Positions 9,101 to 20,630 of a stretch of DNA of 64,000 bases are shown one piece after another. How positions within the stretch are numbered: position 1 is the stretch's first letter; every line of letters begins with the position of its first letter. The stretch is from Brevundimonas vesicularis NBRC 12165 (GTDB taxonomy: Bacteria > Pseudomonadota > Alphaproteobacteria > Caulobacterales > Caulobacteraceae). The position numbers and the translations under genes are program-made. The stretch spans positions 1 to 64,000 of the forward strand of contig NZ_BCWM01000005.1 in NCBI RefSeq assembly GCF_001592205.1, read 5' to 3'. The notes beneath the pieces are model-generated. The model did not search any database, was not told where the DNA came from, and saw nothing but the letters and a program-made list of their open reading frames with translations.

Positions 9101-9817
9101 ATGAACGCCGATGACCGTCCCGAAGACGAAAACCCGCATCTCGACCGCCCGCTGCGATCGTTCGGCCGCATCAAGGCCCGCCCCATCAAGCCCCGCCAGG
9201 CGGCGCTGATGGAGACCCTGCTGCCCGAGATCGCCGTGCCTGATCCCAAGGCCGGGCCGCTGGACCCCAAGACGATGATGCCCGAGGCGACCGAGGTCTG
9301 GCTGGAGATCGGCTTCGGCGGCGGGGAGCATATGGCGGCCCAGGCGGCGACGCGGCCCGACGCCCTGGTGATCGGCTGCGAACCCTTCCTGAACGGCGTG
9401 GCCTCGGCCCTGCGCCATGTCGAGGAAGGTGATCTGAAGAATGTCCGCATCCACGCCGACGATGCGCGCGACGTGGTGGACGCCCTGCCCGACGCCTCGG
9501 TGGACCGGGTGCTGATCCTGTTCCCCGACCCCTGGCACAAGGCGCGTCACAACAAGCGCCGCCTGCTGCAGGACGAAACGGCCCAGGCCTTCGCCCGCAT
9601 CCTGAAGCCCGGCGGAACCCTAAGGTTCGTCACCGATTGGCTGGACTACGCCGAATGGGCGCTCGAGCGGCTGAACCGCACGCCGGGACTGGAGCGGATC
9701 GGCTCCGCGGATCAGGACTGGTTCGTCCCGCCTGCCGATCACGTCGTGACGCGCTACGAAGAAAAGAAGCTTGGCGACACGACCCCGGTCTTCCTTGAAT
9801 ATCGGTGCGTCGATTAG
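9101..9817 (+). CDS. trmB: tRNA (guanine-N7-)-methyltransferase
   Basis: A 238-aa SAM methyltransferase that forms m7G46 in the variable loop of tRNA. Motifs are EIGFGGGEH (SAM site, near 71-79), the FPDPWHKARHNKRR signature near 148-161 that carries the catalytic Asp, and the C-terminal TRYEEKKL. Length and motif order are those of TrmB. It starts 135 bases from the divergent amidohydrolase lipoprotein gene and may share that promoter region. Confidence 0.96.
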   Translation: MNADDRPEDENPHLDRPLRSFGRIKARPIKPRQAALMETLLPEIAVPDPKAGPLDPKTMMPEATEVWLEIGFGGGEHMAAQAATRPDALVIGCEPFLNGVASALRHVEEGDLKNVRIHADDARDVVDALPDASVDRVLILFPDPWHKARHNKRRLLQDETAQAFARILKPGGTLRFVTDWLDYAEWALERLNRTPGLERIGSADQDWFVPPADHVVTRYEEKKLGDTTPVFLEYRCVD

Positions 9818-9852
9818 CAGCTAAGGGGTCGTTCCAACCGGACCTGACCTCC

Positions 9853-10347
9853 ATGGACTTTTCGATCTACGATGCCTCGGCGCCCGTCTTCGTGCGTACG
9901 CTGAACAATCTGTCGGCCTTGCTCGACAAGGCGCTTGCTCAGAAGTTCGATGAGGCGGCCCTGATGGAGGCGCGTCTCGCCCCGGACATGAACCCGTTCC
10001 CAGCCCAGGTGCGCACGGCGGCGTTTTCGGCGCGGGCCTGCGTCGCCCGGTTGGTCGGACAGGACTGGCCCAAGACGGACGATACCGAAGCGTCGTTCGC
10101 CGAGCTGAAGGCCACCATCGCCCTGTCCATCGCCTATATCGAAAGCGTGCCCCGCGATGCCTTCGAGGGCGCCGAGACGCGCGAAGTGGTGCTGAAATTC
10201 CCCGGCGGGCAGCACGAGTTCAACGGCGTCGATTATCTGACCGGGTTTGCGCTGCCGAACTTCTTTTTCCACGTCACCATGACCTACGCCCTGTTGCGCG
10301 CGGCGGGCGTCGAGATCGGCAAGCGCGACTATCTGGGGCCGCGCTGA
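9853..10347 (+). CDS. DUF1993 family protein
   Basis: A 164-aa protein starting MDFSIYDASAPVFVRTLNNL, typical of DUF1993: helical, with conserved FPAQVRTA, FPGGQ and the end FFFHVTMTYALLRAAGVEIGKRDYLG. The fold is related to DinB/YfiT-like four-helix bundles with a His that may bind metal (FHVTMTYALLR). Function is unknown. ATG 9853 was chosen over a frame start at 9805, which lies inside trmB. It begins 35 bases after trmB. Confidence 0.85.
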   Translation: MDFSIYDASAPVFVRTLNNLSALLDKALAQKFDEAALMEARLAPDMNPFPAQVRTAAFSARACVARLVGQDWPKTDDTEASFAELKATIALSIAYIESVPRDAFEGAETREVVLKFPGGQHEFNGVDYLTGFALPNFFFHVTMTYALLRAAGVEIGKRDYLGPR

Positions 10348-10369
10348 CGGCGGGTTTGATCGCGGGGGG

Positions 10370-10397
10370 CTGACAACCCCTTTCGGTTGGCCTATAT
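10370..10397 (+). promoter_or_regulatory. Sigma-70 promoter of the rimP-nusA-infB operon
   Basis: CTGACA (10370-10375) and CTATAT (10392-10397) are separated by 16 bases, close to the housekeeping consensus of Caulobacterales. The predicted transcript begins near 10404 and leaves a leader of about 70 bases before rimP that contains a terminator-like hairpin. Confidence 0.65.
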
Positions 10398-10438
10398 GGC
10401 GCTCACATCGTTAGACCGGCGTCCAACGGCGTCGTTCC

Positions 10439-10473
10439 AAGCGGCGGCCCGGACGGACCGCCGCTTTTGTTTT
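10439..10473 (+). terminator. Terminator-like hairpin in the rimP leader (candidate attenuator)
   Basis: Arms AAGCGGCGG (10439-10447) and CCGCCGCTT (10458-10466) form a 9-bp stem followed by TTGTTTT. It lies after the operon promoter and immediately before rimP. The annotated TTG start (10472) falls inside the T run. In E. coli the nusA operon leader also contains terminators through which NusA controls its own synthesis, so an attenuation role is likely here. Confidence 0.7.
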
Positions 10474-11086
10474 GGATATTCGTCGCTTGCGCGCAAGAAC
10501 CGCCCAGGATCGCCAACTGCTGGACCTGATCGACCCCATCGCGGAGTCGTTAGGCCTGGACGTCGTGCGCGTGCGCCTGATGACCGGCTCCAAACGTCAG
10601 CGCCTCCAGATCATGGCCGAGCGGCCGTCCGACCACGACATCTCGGTCGAACAATGCGCCAAGCTGAGCCGCGCGGTGTCGGAAGTGTTCGACGCCGCCG
10701 ACCCCATCCCCGGCGAATATATGCTGGAGGTGTCGTCGCCCGGCATCGACCGGCCCTTGACCCGTCCCATCGACTTCGACCTGTTCGAGGGCGAAGAGGC
10801 GCGTCTGGAAACGGACCGCATGATCGAGGGCCGCAAGCGGTTCAAGGGCGTGTTGGCCGGCTATGAAGACGGCAACGTCCTGATCGACCTGGACGGCGAG
10901 GACGACACCGCCCTGATCCCCTTCGACTGGCTGAGCGACGCGAAGCTGGTCCTGACCGACGCCCTGATGAAACGGGGCGCCGCCATTCGCGCCGCACGCG
11001 GCGAACCCGAAGACGACGGCCTTCCCGAAGGGGAAGCCTCCGACCTGACAACCGACACCACGACCCCTTCTGAGGACAACGCCTGA
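10472..11086 (+). CDS. rimP: Ribosome maturation factor RimP
   Basis: A protein of about 200 aa needed for 30S subunit maturation. The N-terminal domain is recognisable in [21 protein letters not shown] and the central [16 protein letters not shown] is the family hallmark; the C-terminal SH3-like domain follows, with an acidic tail rich in Asp/Glu/Thr. The start is uncertain. TTG 10472 lies in the T run of the leader hairpin without a clear ribosome site, and TTG 10487 (five codons later, protein starting with RARTAQDRQ) is an alternative. The stop overlaps the nusA start by one base. Confidence 0.93.
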   Translation: MDIRRLRARTAQDRQLLDLIDPIAESLGLDVVRVRLMTGSKRQRLQIMAERPSDHDISVEQCAKLSRAVSEVFDAADPIPGEYMLEVSSPGIDRPLTRPIDFDLFEGEEARLETDRMIEGRKRFKGVLAGYEDGNVLIDLDGEDDTALIPFDWLSDAKLVLTDALMKRGAAIRAARGEPEDDGLPEGEASDLTTDTTTPSEDNA

Positions 11087-12819
11087 TGGCCGTCACCGGT
11101 ATTTCCGCCAACCGCCTCGAACTGCTGCAGATCGCCGAGGCCGTCGCCCGCGAGAAGAACATCGAGCGCGAAATCGTCATCGAGGCGATCGAAGAAGCGA
11201 TCCAGAAGGGCGCCAAGTCGCGCTACGGCGCGCATCACGACATCCGCGCCAAGATCGACCACAAGACCGGCGAGCTGTCGCTGACCCGTCACGTCACCAT
11301 CGTCGAGGACGACTGGATGCCGGAAGACGAGCTGGAAGAGTTCAACGACAGCGCCATGGTGCGCCTGAAGGACGCCTCCAAGCGCGATCCGGAGGCGGTG
11401 GTCGGTAAGGAATACGTCGAGAACCTGCCGCCGTTCGAGTTCGGTCGGGTGCAAACGCAGATGGCCCGCCAAGTCGTGACCGGAAAGGTCCGCGAGGCCG
11501 AGCGCGCCAACCAGTACGAAGAGTTCAAGGATCGCGTCGGCGAGATCGTCAACGGCACGGTCAAGCGCGTCGAATACGGCAACACCATCGTCGACCTGGG
11601 CCGGGGCGAAGGCGTCATGCGCCGCGACCAATCCATCCCGCGCGAAGTGTTCAACATCGGCGACCGCATCCGCACCTACATCTACGACGTCCGCCCCGAG
11701 GCCAAGGGCCCGCAGGTCATGCTGTCGCGCGCCCACCCCGGCTTCATGGCCAAGCTGTTCGCCCAGGAAGTGCCGGAAGTTTATGACGGCGTGATCGAGA
11801 TCCGCGCCGCCGCCCGTGACTCGGGTTCGCGCGCCAAGATGGCCGTCCTGTCGAACGACAGCTCCATCGATCCTGTCGGCGCCTGCGTCGGCATGCGCGG
11901 CTCGCGCGTTCAGGCGGTCGTCGCCGAGCTGCAGGGCGAGAAGATCGACATCATCCAGTGGAATCCGGACGAGCCGACCTTCATCGTCAACGCCCTGGCC
12001 CCCGCCGAAGTCTCCAAGGTCGTGCTGGACGAAGAAGCCGGTCGCGTCGAAGTGGTCGTGCCGGACGAGCAGCTGTCGCTGGCCATCGGCCGTCGCGGCC
12101 AGAACGTCCGCCTGGCCTCGCAGCTGACCGGCTGGCAGATCGACATCATCACCGAGGCTCAGGACTCCGAGCGTCGTCAGCGCGAGTTCGCCGAGCGCAC
12201 CGGCCTGTTCCAGGAAGCCCTGGACGTCGACGAAGTCATCGCCCAGCTGCTGGTCACCGAAGGCTTCGCCACGGTCGAAGATCTGGCCTACGTCGATCCG
12301 TACGAAGTCTCCGAGATCGAAGGCTTCGACGAAGAGACCGCTGAAGAGCTTCAGGCCCGCGCCCGCGAATATCTGGACAAGAAGGCCGCCGAGCTAGACG
12401 CCAAGCGCGTCGAACTGGGCGTCGAGGACGGCGTGCTTCAGGTGCCGGGCGTCACCCTGCCCATGGCCGTCGCCCTGGGCGAAGGCGGCGTGAAGACGGT
12501 CGAGGATCTGGCCGACCTGGCCACCGACGAAATCCGCGGCGGCTATGAAGTCAAGAACGGCGAGCGGGTGAAGGTCCCCGGCGTGCTGGAAAGCTTCAAC
12601 CTGGCGCAGGAAGACGCCGAGCTGCTGATCCTGCAGGCGCGCGTGGCCGCCGGCTGGATCGACGCTTCGGAACTGCCGCAGCCCGAGCCGGAAGAGTACG
12701 AAGAAGAGGGCGACTACGCCGAGGGCGAATACGATCCGGACCAGGTGTTCGGCGACGCGCCTGCCGAAGACGACACGGCCGAGGGCGAAGAGTCCGACGC
12801 CGAACCGTCGAACGCGTGA
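11086..12819 (+). CDS. nusA: Transcription termination/antitermination factor NusA
   Basis: A 577-aa RNA polymerase-binding factor. The N-terminal polymerase-binding domain covers about 1-130, an S1 domain about 135-200 ([26 protein letters not shown]), and two KH domains about 230-350, with [12 protein letters not shown] and the second KH motif [13 protein letters not shown]. Two helix-hairpin-helix acidic-repeat-like units occupy about 385-540, and the tail is strongly acidic. It is translationally coupled to rimP (ATGA-type one-base overlap) and precedes the ylxR-like gene by 18 bases, the conserved order in bacteria. Confidence 0.97.
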   Translation: MAVTGISANRLELLQIAEAVAREKNIEREIVIEAIEEAIQKGAKSRYGAHHDIRAKIDHKTGELSLTRHVTIVEDDWMPEDELEEFNDSAMVRLKDASKRDPEAVVGKEYVENLPPFEFGRVQTQMARQVVTGKVREAERANQYEEFKDRVGEIVNGTVKRVEYGNTIVDLGRGEGVMRRDQSIPREVFNIGDRIRTYIYDVRPEAKGPQVMLSRAHPGFMAKLFAQEVPEVYDGVIEIRAAARDSGSRAKMAVLSNDSSIDPVGACVGMRGSRVQAVVAELQGEKIDIIQWNPDEPTFIVNALAPAEVSKVVLDEEAGRVEVVVPDEQLSLAIGRRGQNVRLASQLTGWQIDIITEAQDSERRQREFAERTGLFQEALDVDEVIAQLLVTEGFATVEDLAYVDPYEVSEIEGFDEETAEELQARAREYLDKKAAELDAKRVELGVEDGVLQVPGVTLPMAVALGEGGVKTVEDLADLATDEIRGGYEVKNGERVKVPGVLESFNLAQEDAELLILQARVAAGWIDASELPQPEPEEYEEEGDYAEGEYDPDQVFGDAPAEDDTAEGEESDAEPSNA

Positions 12820-12837
12820 TGGGAGACCTGGCCACAT

Positions 12838-13497
12838 ATGAGCTTGCGCGACGCAACGATCGATAGGGAACGCCGGGACCTCGTCTCTCACGAGGTCATG
12901 GACGAATCTCGCCTGATCCGTTTCGTCGCCGGGCCCGATGGCCAGGTGGTCCCCGACCTGGGCAGGAAGCTGCCCGGACGCGGCCTGTGGGTCGAAGCCA
13001 GCCGCACCTCGGTCGAGGCGGCGGTCAAGAAGAACGGCTTCACCCGCGCGGCCAAGACCAAATTGACCGCCCCGGCCGACCTGGCCGATGTCATCGAACG
13101 GCTGCTGGCAAGGCGCTGTCTCGACCAGCTGGGTCTTGCCCGGCGCGAAGGCGTTCTTATATCCGGCTTCGAGAAAACCGCGGCGAGCCTGCGTGCGGGC
13201 AAGGCCGCCTGGGTGCTGGAAGCCGCCGATGGCTCGGCCGACGGGCGCGGAAAGATCCTCGCCCTGGCCCGTCATCAGACCGCCAAGATCTGCGGCGCGT
13301 TCACGGCGGACGATTTGAGTTTGGCCCTTGGGCTGGAAAATGCGATACACGCCGTCCTGCTTGCGGGCGGACGCGCCGATCGCTGGACCATCGAGGTCGA
13401 ACGACTGGCTGGATTTCGGCCGCTTCGCCCCCCTCACTGGGACGTTTCCAGTGTCGAGGACGGATCGGCGGGAGCACCCCCGACAGGGGCGAGCTGA
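12838..13497 (+). CDS. YlxR-family RNA-binding protein fused to an L7Ae-like domain
   Basis: A 219-aa protein. Residues about 10-85 match the YlxR (DUF448) fold, with the conserved PGRGLWVEAS loop; residues about 95-185 look like an L7Ae/YlxQ-type domain (AGKAAWVLEAADGSADGR, then HQTAKICGAF). In many Gram-positive genomes these are two genes between nusA and infB; alphaproteobacteria carry the fused form. A role in rRNA or RNase P RNA binding is known for YlxR relatives, but not for this fused version. Its position between nusA and infB is the strongest evidence. Confidence 0.85.
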   Translation: MSLRDATIDRERRDLVSHEVMDESRLIRFVAGPDGQVVPDLGRKLPGRGLWVEASRTSVEAAVKKNGFTRAAKTKLTAPADLADVIERLLARRCLDQLGLARREGVLISGFEKTAASLRAGKAAWVLEAADGSADGRGKILALARHQTAKICGAFTADDLSLALGLENAIHAVLLAGGRADRWTIEVERLAGFRPLRPPHWDVSSVEDGSAGAPPTGAS

Positions 13498-13516
13498 GGA
13501 TTTTAGCGGCCGATGG

Positions 13517-13588
13517 CCTGTCTCCAAGGGCGGAGACGGGCTCACGGTCGTTCATGGGTATTAGATGAGGACGGCGGGCCTTTCCGCC
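13517..13588 (+). other. Two hairpins in the infB leader
   Basis: The 108-base gap before infB contains a 9-bp stem (13517-13525 with 13532-13540, core GTCTCC/GGAGAC) and a second smaller stem GGCGG/CCGCC (13573-13577 with 13584-13588). Neither has a T run, so they are more likely RNA processing or translation-control structures than terminators. No separate promoter is evident. Confidence 0.4.
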
Positions 13589-13605
13589 CCGAGTAAAGCG
13601 ACCGG

Positions 13606-16638
<3,033 letters not shown>

Positions 16639-16664
16639 TTCCTCGTCGCGAGCACGAAGAGACC

Positions 16665-16699
16665 AAGGCCCGGAACTCAGGTTCCGGGCCTTTTCTTTT
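16665..16699 (+). terminator. Terminator of the rimP-infB operon
   Basis: A 12-bp perfect stem AAGGCCCGGAAC (16665-16676) with GTTCCGGGCCTT (16681-16692), 4-nt loop, followed by TTCTTTT. It lies 26 bases after the infB stop and closes the operon. No rbfA, truB or rpsO follows. Confidence 0.92.
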
Positions 16700-16880
16700 G
16701 AGGCACGGACAAGATGCGTTCGAAGTGTTCGTTCGCGCTTCGCCAACGCCCATGCCTGTGCATTCGCGAACGGCGGCCGTTCATCGCCGCAAGCGCGGTG
16801 GTGAAGGGCAGGGGACGACGGCACGGTCCGGTCATTGAGGGCCGGTCGTCGGTCCTCTCACCGACACAGGATACGCCGTC

Positions 16881-17306
16881 ATGAAGACTGTCGCCGCCAT
16901 CGCTCCCGTTCTCGCTCTCGCCGCCGCCCTGACAGCCGCGCCCGCCTTCGCCGCCGACCTGACCGTCGCCTTCCCGAGCGCCGCGCCCCAGGGCCAGATC
17001 ATGCTCGCCGTCTTCAACAGCGAGGCCAACTATGGCGGCGAGGGCCAGCCGGTCCAGGTCGCCATGCTGGATGCAGCCGGCGGCCAGACCAGCGTGACCT
17101 TCGATGGCCTGCCCGACGGCGACTATGCGGTGCGCGCCTTCCACGACCTGAACGGCGACGGCAAGATGAACACCAATCCCTTCGGCATGCCGGTCGAGCC
17201 CTTCGCCTTCTCCAACAACGCCGTCGGCAATATGGGGCCGGCCTCGTGGGAACGCGCCAAGTTCGCCGCCGCCGGCGCCACGACCCAGTCCATCGACCTG
17301 AAGTAA
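16881..17306 (+). CDS. DUF2141 domain-containing secreted protein
   Basis: A 141-aa protein with a signal peptide ending APAFA-AD (cleavage about residue 24). The rest matches DUF2141: small beta-sandwich with TFDGLPDGDYAVRAFHDLNGDGKM, in which the Asn-Gly-Asp-Gly segment resembles a calcium-binding loop, and the NPFGMPVEPF motif. DUF2141 proteins are exported and of unknown function. Carotenoid oxygenase follows after 23 bases, so the two probably share a transcript. A 180-base gap separates it from the infB terminator. Confidence 0.85.
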   Translation: MKTVAAIAPVLALAAALTAAPAFAADLTVAFPSAAPQGQIMLAVFNSEANYGGEGQPVQVAMLDAAGGQTSVTFDGLPDGDYAVRAFHDLNGDGKMNTNPFGMPVEPFAFSNNAVGNMGPASWERAKFAAAGATTQSIDLK

Positions 17307-17329
17307 GCGACGAAAGCCGGAGCTCGATC

Positions 17330-18808
17330 ATGATCCCCTCACGCCGTTCCTTCCTGATGAGCGCCGCCGCCCTCTCGGCCGCCGTGGCCACGCCCGAGAT
17401 GGTGCGCGCCGCCGCCGCCCTGGACGCCGTCGCCGCGACGAAGGCTGACTGGGCTTTGGCGACCCAGGACGTCGAAGGCGACATCGCGCGCCAAACGATG
17501 CGCCTGGTCCACGGCCGAGCGCCGGCGGGGCTGCAGGGCGCGCTGTATCGCAACGGACCGGCCAAGTTCCGGCGGCCAGGCGGGTCGGCAACCCACTGGT
17601 TTGACGGCGACGGCATGATGCGCGCCTTCCGCATCCAGGACGGCCAGGCGACGCTGGAAGCGCGGTTCGCCGACACGCCCAAGCGCCGCACGGAGACGGA
17701 GTTGGGTGCGGTGGTTACGCCGGGCTTCGGCACCAAGGGCGACGGGCGGGCTCGCATCGGCTCGAACGACGACGCCAATGCCGCCAACACCGCCGTCATG
17801 GTCGCCGGCGATCAGGTCTGGGCGCTGTGGGAGGCAGGATCGCCCCTGGCCCTGTCGGCGTCGGACCTGTCGACGCGCGACTTCGTCACCCTGCGTGACG
17901 ACCTGAAAGGCATGCCGTTCCAGGCCCACCCGCGCTACGCTCCCGATGGCTCGATTTGGAACGTGGGGTCGGCGGGCGGTCAGGTCGTCATCTGGCGCCT
18001 GCGCCCGGATCGCTGCCTTAGCGACGCCCAGGTCGTGCCTCTGCCGCGCGCCAGCTATATGCACGACTTCACCGCCACTGACCGGCACGTGATCCTGGTG
18101 CTCCAGCCTTGGGTGTTCGCGACCCACGCCATGCCGGTGACCGCAGGCCTGGCCTGGCGACCCGAGATGGGGACGCAGATCCTGGTGTTGGACAAGGACG
18201 ACCTGTCGAAGCGCCGCCTTTATGAGTTGCCGGGCTTCTTCCATTTCCACCTCGGCGACGCCTGGGCCGAGCGCGACGGCACGATCCGCTTCGATGTCGC
18301 GGCCAGCGGCGATCCGCGCTTCGCGGTCGATGGCGCGCGGGTTCTGGTGGACGGGCATGGGGTCGTTCCGGGCGATCCGGCGAAACTGGCGCTGATCACC
18401 CTGCGGCCAGACGGCCGGGCCGACATGACCTACAGCCATGTCGTCGGCGAATTCCCGAAAGCGGACCCGCGTCGTGCAGGACTGAAGCGCGGCCTGACCG
18501 CCCATACCTCCGGCGAGACTCACGGCCGGCCCTTACCGACGGGACTGGCGGTCCACGACTGGGACAGCGGTCGCTCGCACGCCTTCGAGTTCGGCGTGCA
18601 TCAGGTGGTCGAGGAGGCGGTCTTCGTGGCCAAGCCCGGCGCGACGGCGGAACGGGACGCCTGGCTGGTTGGACCGTCGGTCAATCTGAAGGACGGGCGG
18701 ACGGAACTGCACGTCTTCGACGTGGCGCGGATCGAGGACGGCCCGGTCGCGACCTGGCAGGCGGACGTGGCCCTGCCGGCCGGCTTCCACGGCGTGTGGG
18801 CAGGATAG
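17330..18808 (+). CDS. Carotenoid oxygenase (RPE65/CCD family)
   Basis: A 492-aa non-heme iron dioxygenase that cleaves a double bond in carotenoids or related stilbenoid compounds. The four iron-binding histidines can be placed: in PFQAHPRY, YMHDFTATDRH, FFHFHLGD and the last residues GFHGVWAG. The N-terminus has a Tat-like signal (SRRSFLM then a hydrophobic stretch to about 30), so it may be exported folded. Length is usual. Tat export of a carotenoid oxygenase suggests a periplasmic substrate. The ATG at 17330 begins the Tat motif; an in-frame extension to 16835 would read through the DUF2141 gene in another frame. Confidence 0.9.
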   Translation: MIPSRRSFLMSAAALSAAVATPEMVRAAAALDAVAATKADWALATQDVEGDIARQTMRLVHGRAPAGLQGALYRNGPAKFRRPGGSATHWFDGDGMMRAFRIQDGQATLEARFADTPKRRTETELGAVVTPGFGTKGDGRARIGSNDDANAANTAVMVAGDQVWALWEAGSPLALSASDLSTRDFVTLRDDLKGMPFQAHPRYAPDGSIWNVGSAGGQVVIWRLRPDRCLSDAQVVPLPRASYMHDFTATDRHVILVLQPWVFATHAMPVTAGLAWRPEMGTQILVLDKDDLSKRRLYELPGFFHFHLGDAWAERDGTIRFDVAASGDPRFAVDGARVLVDGHGVVPGDPAKLALITLRPDGRADMTYSHVVGEFPKADPRRAGLKRGLTAHTSGETHGRPLPTGLAVHDWDSGRSHAFEFGVHQVVEEAVFVAKPGATAERDAWLVGPSVNLKDGRTELHVFDVARIEDGPVATWQADVALPAGFHGVWAG

Positions 18809-18873
18809 GCCGCCCGGGCACAACCTTTGCGGGCCTTCACGGTTCGAAAAGGCTGACGTGCCAATGTGAGACC

Positions 18874-20028
18874 ATGACCCCCGTCCAGACGCCCGCCGAC
18901 CTTCGCCCCATCACCGCCCTGCGCTTCGGCGCGGCCATGTGGGTCGCCGTCTACAGCTTCTGGGAAAACCTGGCGGGCGCCGGTCAGTCGGGCCTCGTCG
19001 CCAAGGGCTATCTGGGGGTCGAGCTGTTCTTCGTCCTGTCCGGCTTTATCCTCAGCCACGTCTATCTGGCGGCGGCGGGCGAGAAGCGGTTCTCGTATCG
19101 CGGCTTCCTGTGGGCGCGGATCGCGCGCGTCTATCCGCTGCATATCGCCACCCTGATCGGCGTGGGGCTGCTGGCGGCCGCCGCCCTGTTCGCCGGTATG
19201 AGCGTGGACGCCAATGTGCTGAGTTGGGCGTCGCTGCCCGCCAACCTCTTCATGGTCCACGCCTGGGGGCTGGCGCCGGTCGCGGGCTGGAACCATCCGT
19301 CCTGGTCCATTTCTGCGGAGTGGTTCGCTTACCTCTGCTTCCCACTGTTCGCCTTCGTCTTCTGGCGCCTGCGTCATCGGCCGATCGCGGCGGTGGTCGG
19401 GGCTGCGGCCTTCCTCGTCATCCTCTATTTCGCGTTCGAGCAATTGGCCGGCTTCGCCTTGACCGAGGCGACGATCCGCTGGGGCGCGCTCAGGATCGTG
19501 CCGTGCTTCGCCTTGGGCTGCGCTCTCTATCTCGTTTATCGCCGCGCGCCGTTGAAGGCGCCGTGGCTGTGCGCCGCCGTCTCGTTCGGCCTGATGGTGC
19601 TCAGCGCCGCGCTCGGGCTATGGGACGGCGTCACGGTTCTGCTGGCCGGCGCCCTGATCCTGTCGCTGGCCTCGCTGCCTAACGAACGCGCCGGATGGCT
19701 GGCGTCAAAGCCGGCCGTCTACCTCGGCGAGATCAGCTATTCGGTCTATATGGTCTGCGTGCCGTGGAAGCTTCTGGCGGTCGGTTTGGCCGCCAAACTG
19801 TTCGACACGCCGGACAAACAGCTTCAAATTTTCGTGTGGTTGGCGATCCTGGCCCTTCTGCCTGTTGTCGCCGCCGTCTCCTATCATCTCGTCGAACGCC
19901 CGGCGCGCAAGGCTCTGAGAGACATGGCCGACAAGCGCGCCAAGCGTCACGACAAGATTTCAGAAGGAAATATGAAGCACGGCGATATGCCGAAACAACT
20001 TGCGACGGGGCGTGATCCCGTGGCCTAA
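18874..20028 (+). CDS. Acyltransferase 3 family membrane protein
   Basis: A 384-aa integral membrane protein with about ten hydrophobic helices. Family marks are the N-terminal ITALRFGAAMWV, GYLGVELFFVLSGFILSH at about 45-62 and WSISAEWFAYLCFP at about 143-156. Such proteins O-acylate polysaccharides, peptidoglycan or lipids in the envelope. The C-terminus is a charged cytoplasmic tail of about 35 residues. ATG 18874 was chosen because it precedes the conserved region closely; the frame is open to 18796. The substrate is unknown. Confidence 0.88.
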   Translation: MTPVQTPADLRPITALRFGAAMWVAVYSFWENLAGAGQSGLVAKGYLGVELFFVLSGFILSHVYLAAAGEKRFSYRGFLWARIARVYPLHIATLIGVGLLAAAALFAGMSVDANVLSWASLPANLFMVHAWGLAPVAGWNHPSWSISAEWFAYLCFPLFAFVFWRLRHRPIAAVVGAAAFLVILYFAFEQLAGFALTEATIRWGALRIVPCFALGCALYLVYRRAPLKAPWLCAAVSFGLMVLSAALGLWDGVTVLLAGALILSLASLPNERAGWLASKPAVYLGEISYSVYMVCVPWKLLAVGLAAKLFDTPDKQLQIFVWLAILALLPVVAAVSYHLVERPARKALRDMADKRAKRHDKISEGNMKHGDMPKQLATGRDPVA

Positions 20029-20063
20029 AGGGCGCTTCCAAAGGCGGGTCGGGATACCCCAGC

Positions 20064-20594
20064 ATGACGAAACGGCTCAAAGCCGCCGCGGTTGCGGCGA
20101 CCCTCGGTTTTTTTGCGCTGGGCGCCGTCCCCTCCACCGCAAAGGCTGATGAGCCCTACTGGCAGTGCGTGACCTTCGCTCGCATGTTCTCCGGCATCAA
20201 CATCTTCGGCGACGCCTGGACCTGGTGGCGTCAGGCCGCCGCCAACTTCCGCACCGGCAAGGCCCCGGAAACCGGCTCGGTTCTGGTCTTCCGCCCCGAG
20301 GGCCGCATGAGCCGGGGCCACGTCGCCGTCGTCTCCGACATCCTGACCGACCGCGTCGTGCGCGTGACCCACGCCAACTGGGGCGGCAGCCGCGGCAAGG
20401 TCGAAGAGAACGTCACCGTCGTCGACGTCTCGCCCTCCAACGACTGGTCGCAGGTCAAGGTCTGGTACAATCCGATCAACGACCTGGGCACAACGGTCTA
20501 TCCGACCTACGGCTTCATCTACAAAGGCGCCCGCGACGCCTTCGACGCCGGCCGTCAGATCGCCGCCAACGTCTCGGCCCAAGGCCAGCACTAA
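20064..20594 (+). CDS. CHAP domain-containing secreted amidase/peptidase
   Basis: A 176-aa protein with a signal peptide (cleavage near 28, AKA-DE). The CHAP (NlpC/P60-like) catalytic residues are visible: Cys35 in QCVTFAR, His86 in RGHVAVVS and the polar residue in THANWGG at 103-107. Such enzymes cut peptidoglycan amide or peptide bonds. The end (YGFIYKGARDAFDAGRQIAA) is short and uncharacterised. The gene lies 35 bases after the acyltransferase and could act with it on the cell wall. Confidence 0.87.
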   Translation: MTKRLKAAAVAATLGFFALGAVPSTAKADEPYWQCVTFARMFSGINIFGDAWTWWRQAAANFRTGKAPETGSVLVFRPEGRMSRGHVAVVSDILTDRVVRVTHANWGGSRGKVEENVTVVDVSPSNDWSQVKVWYNPINDLGTTVYPTYGFIYKGARDAFDAGRQIAANVSAQGQH

Positions 20595-20603
20595 GCTTGC
20601 ACC

Positions 20604-20630
20604 GCCCGCCATCGCGGGCGATAGGCGGGC
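20604..20630 (+). promoter_or_regulatory. Hairpin abutting the kynA start codon
   Basis: GCCCGCC (20604-20610) pairs with GGCGGGC (20624-20630), and an inner 4-bp stem ATCG/CGAT extends it with a one-base bulge. The right arm ends on the base before the ATG at 20631 and contains the only purine-rich ribosome site (AGGCGGG). When folded the site would be hidden, so kynA translation could depend on unfolding. Confidence 0.55.

Noticed and set aside
16716-16735. Repeated GTTC near 16.72 kb as a LexA box.
   Set aside because: The spacing is 5 or 9 bases, not the 7 needed for GTTC-N7-GTTC.
16835-17329. N-terminal extension of the carotenoid oxygenase frame.
   Set aside because: It is Arg-rich and overlaps the real DUF2141 gene; the Tat signal at 17330 marks the true start.
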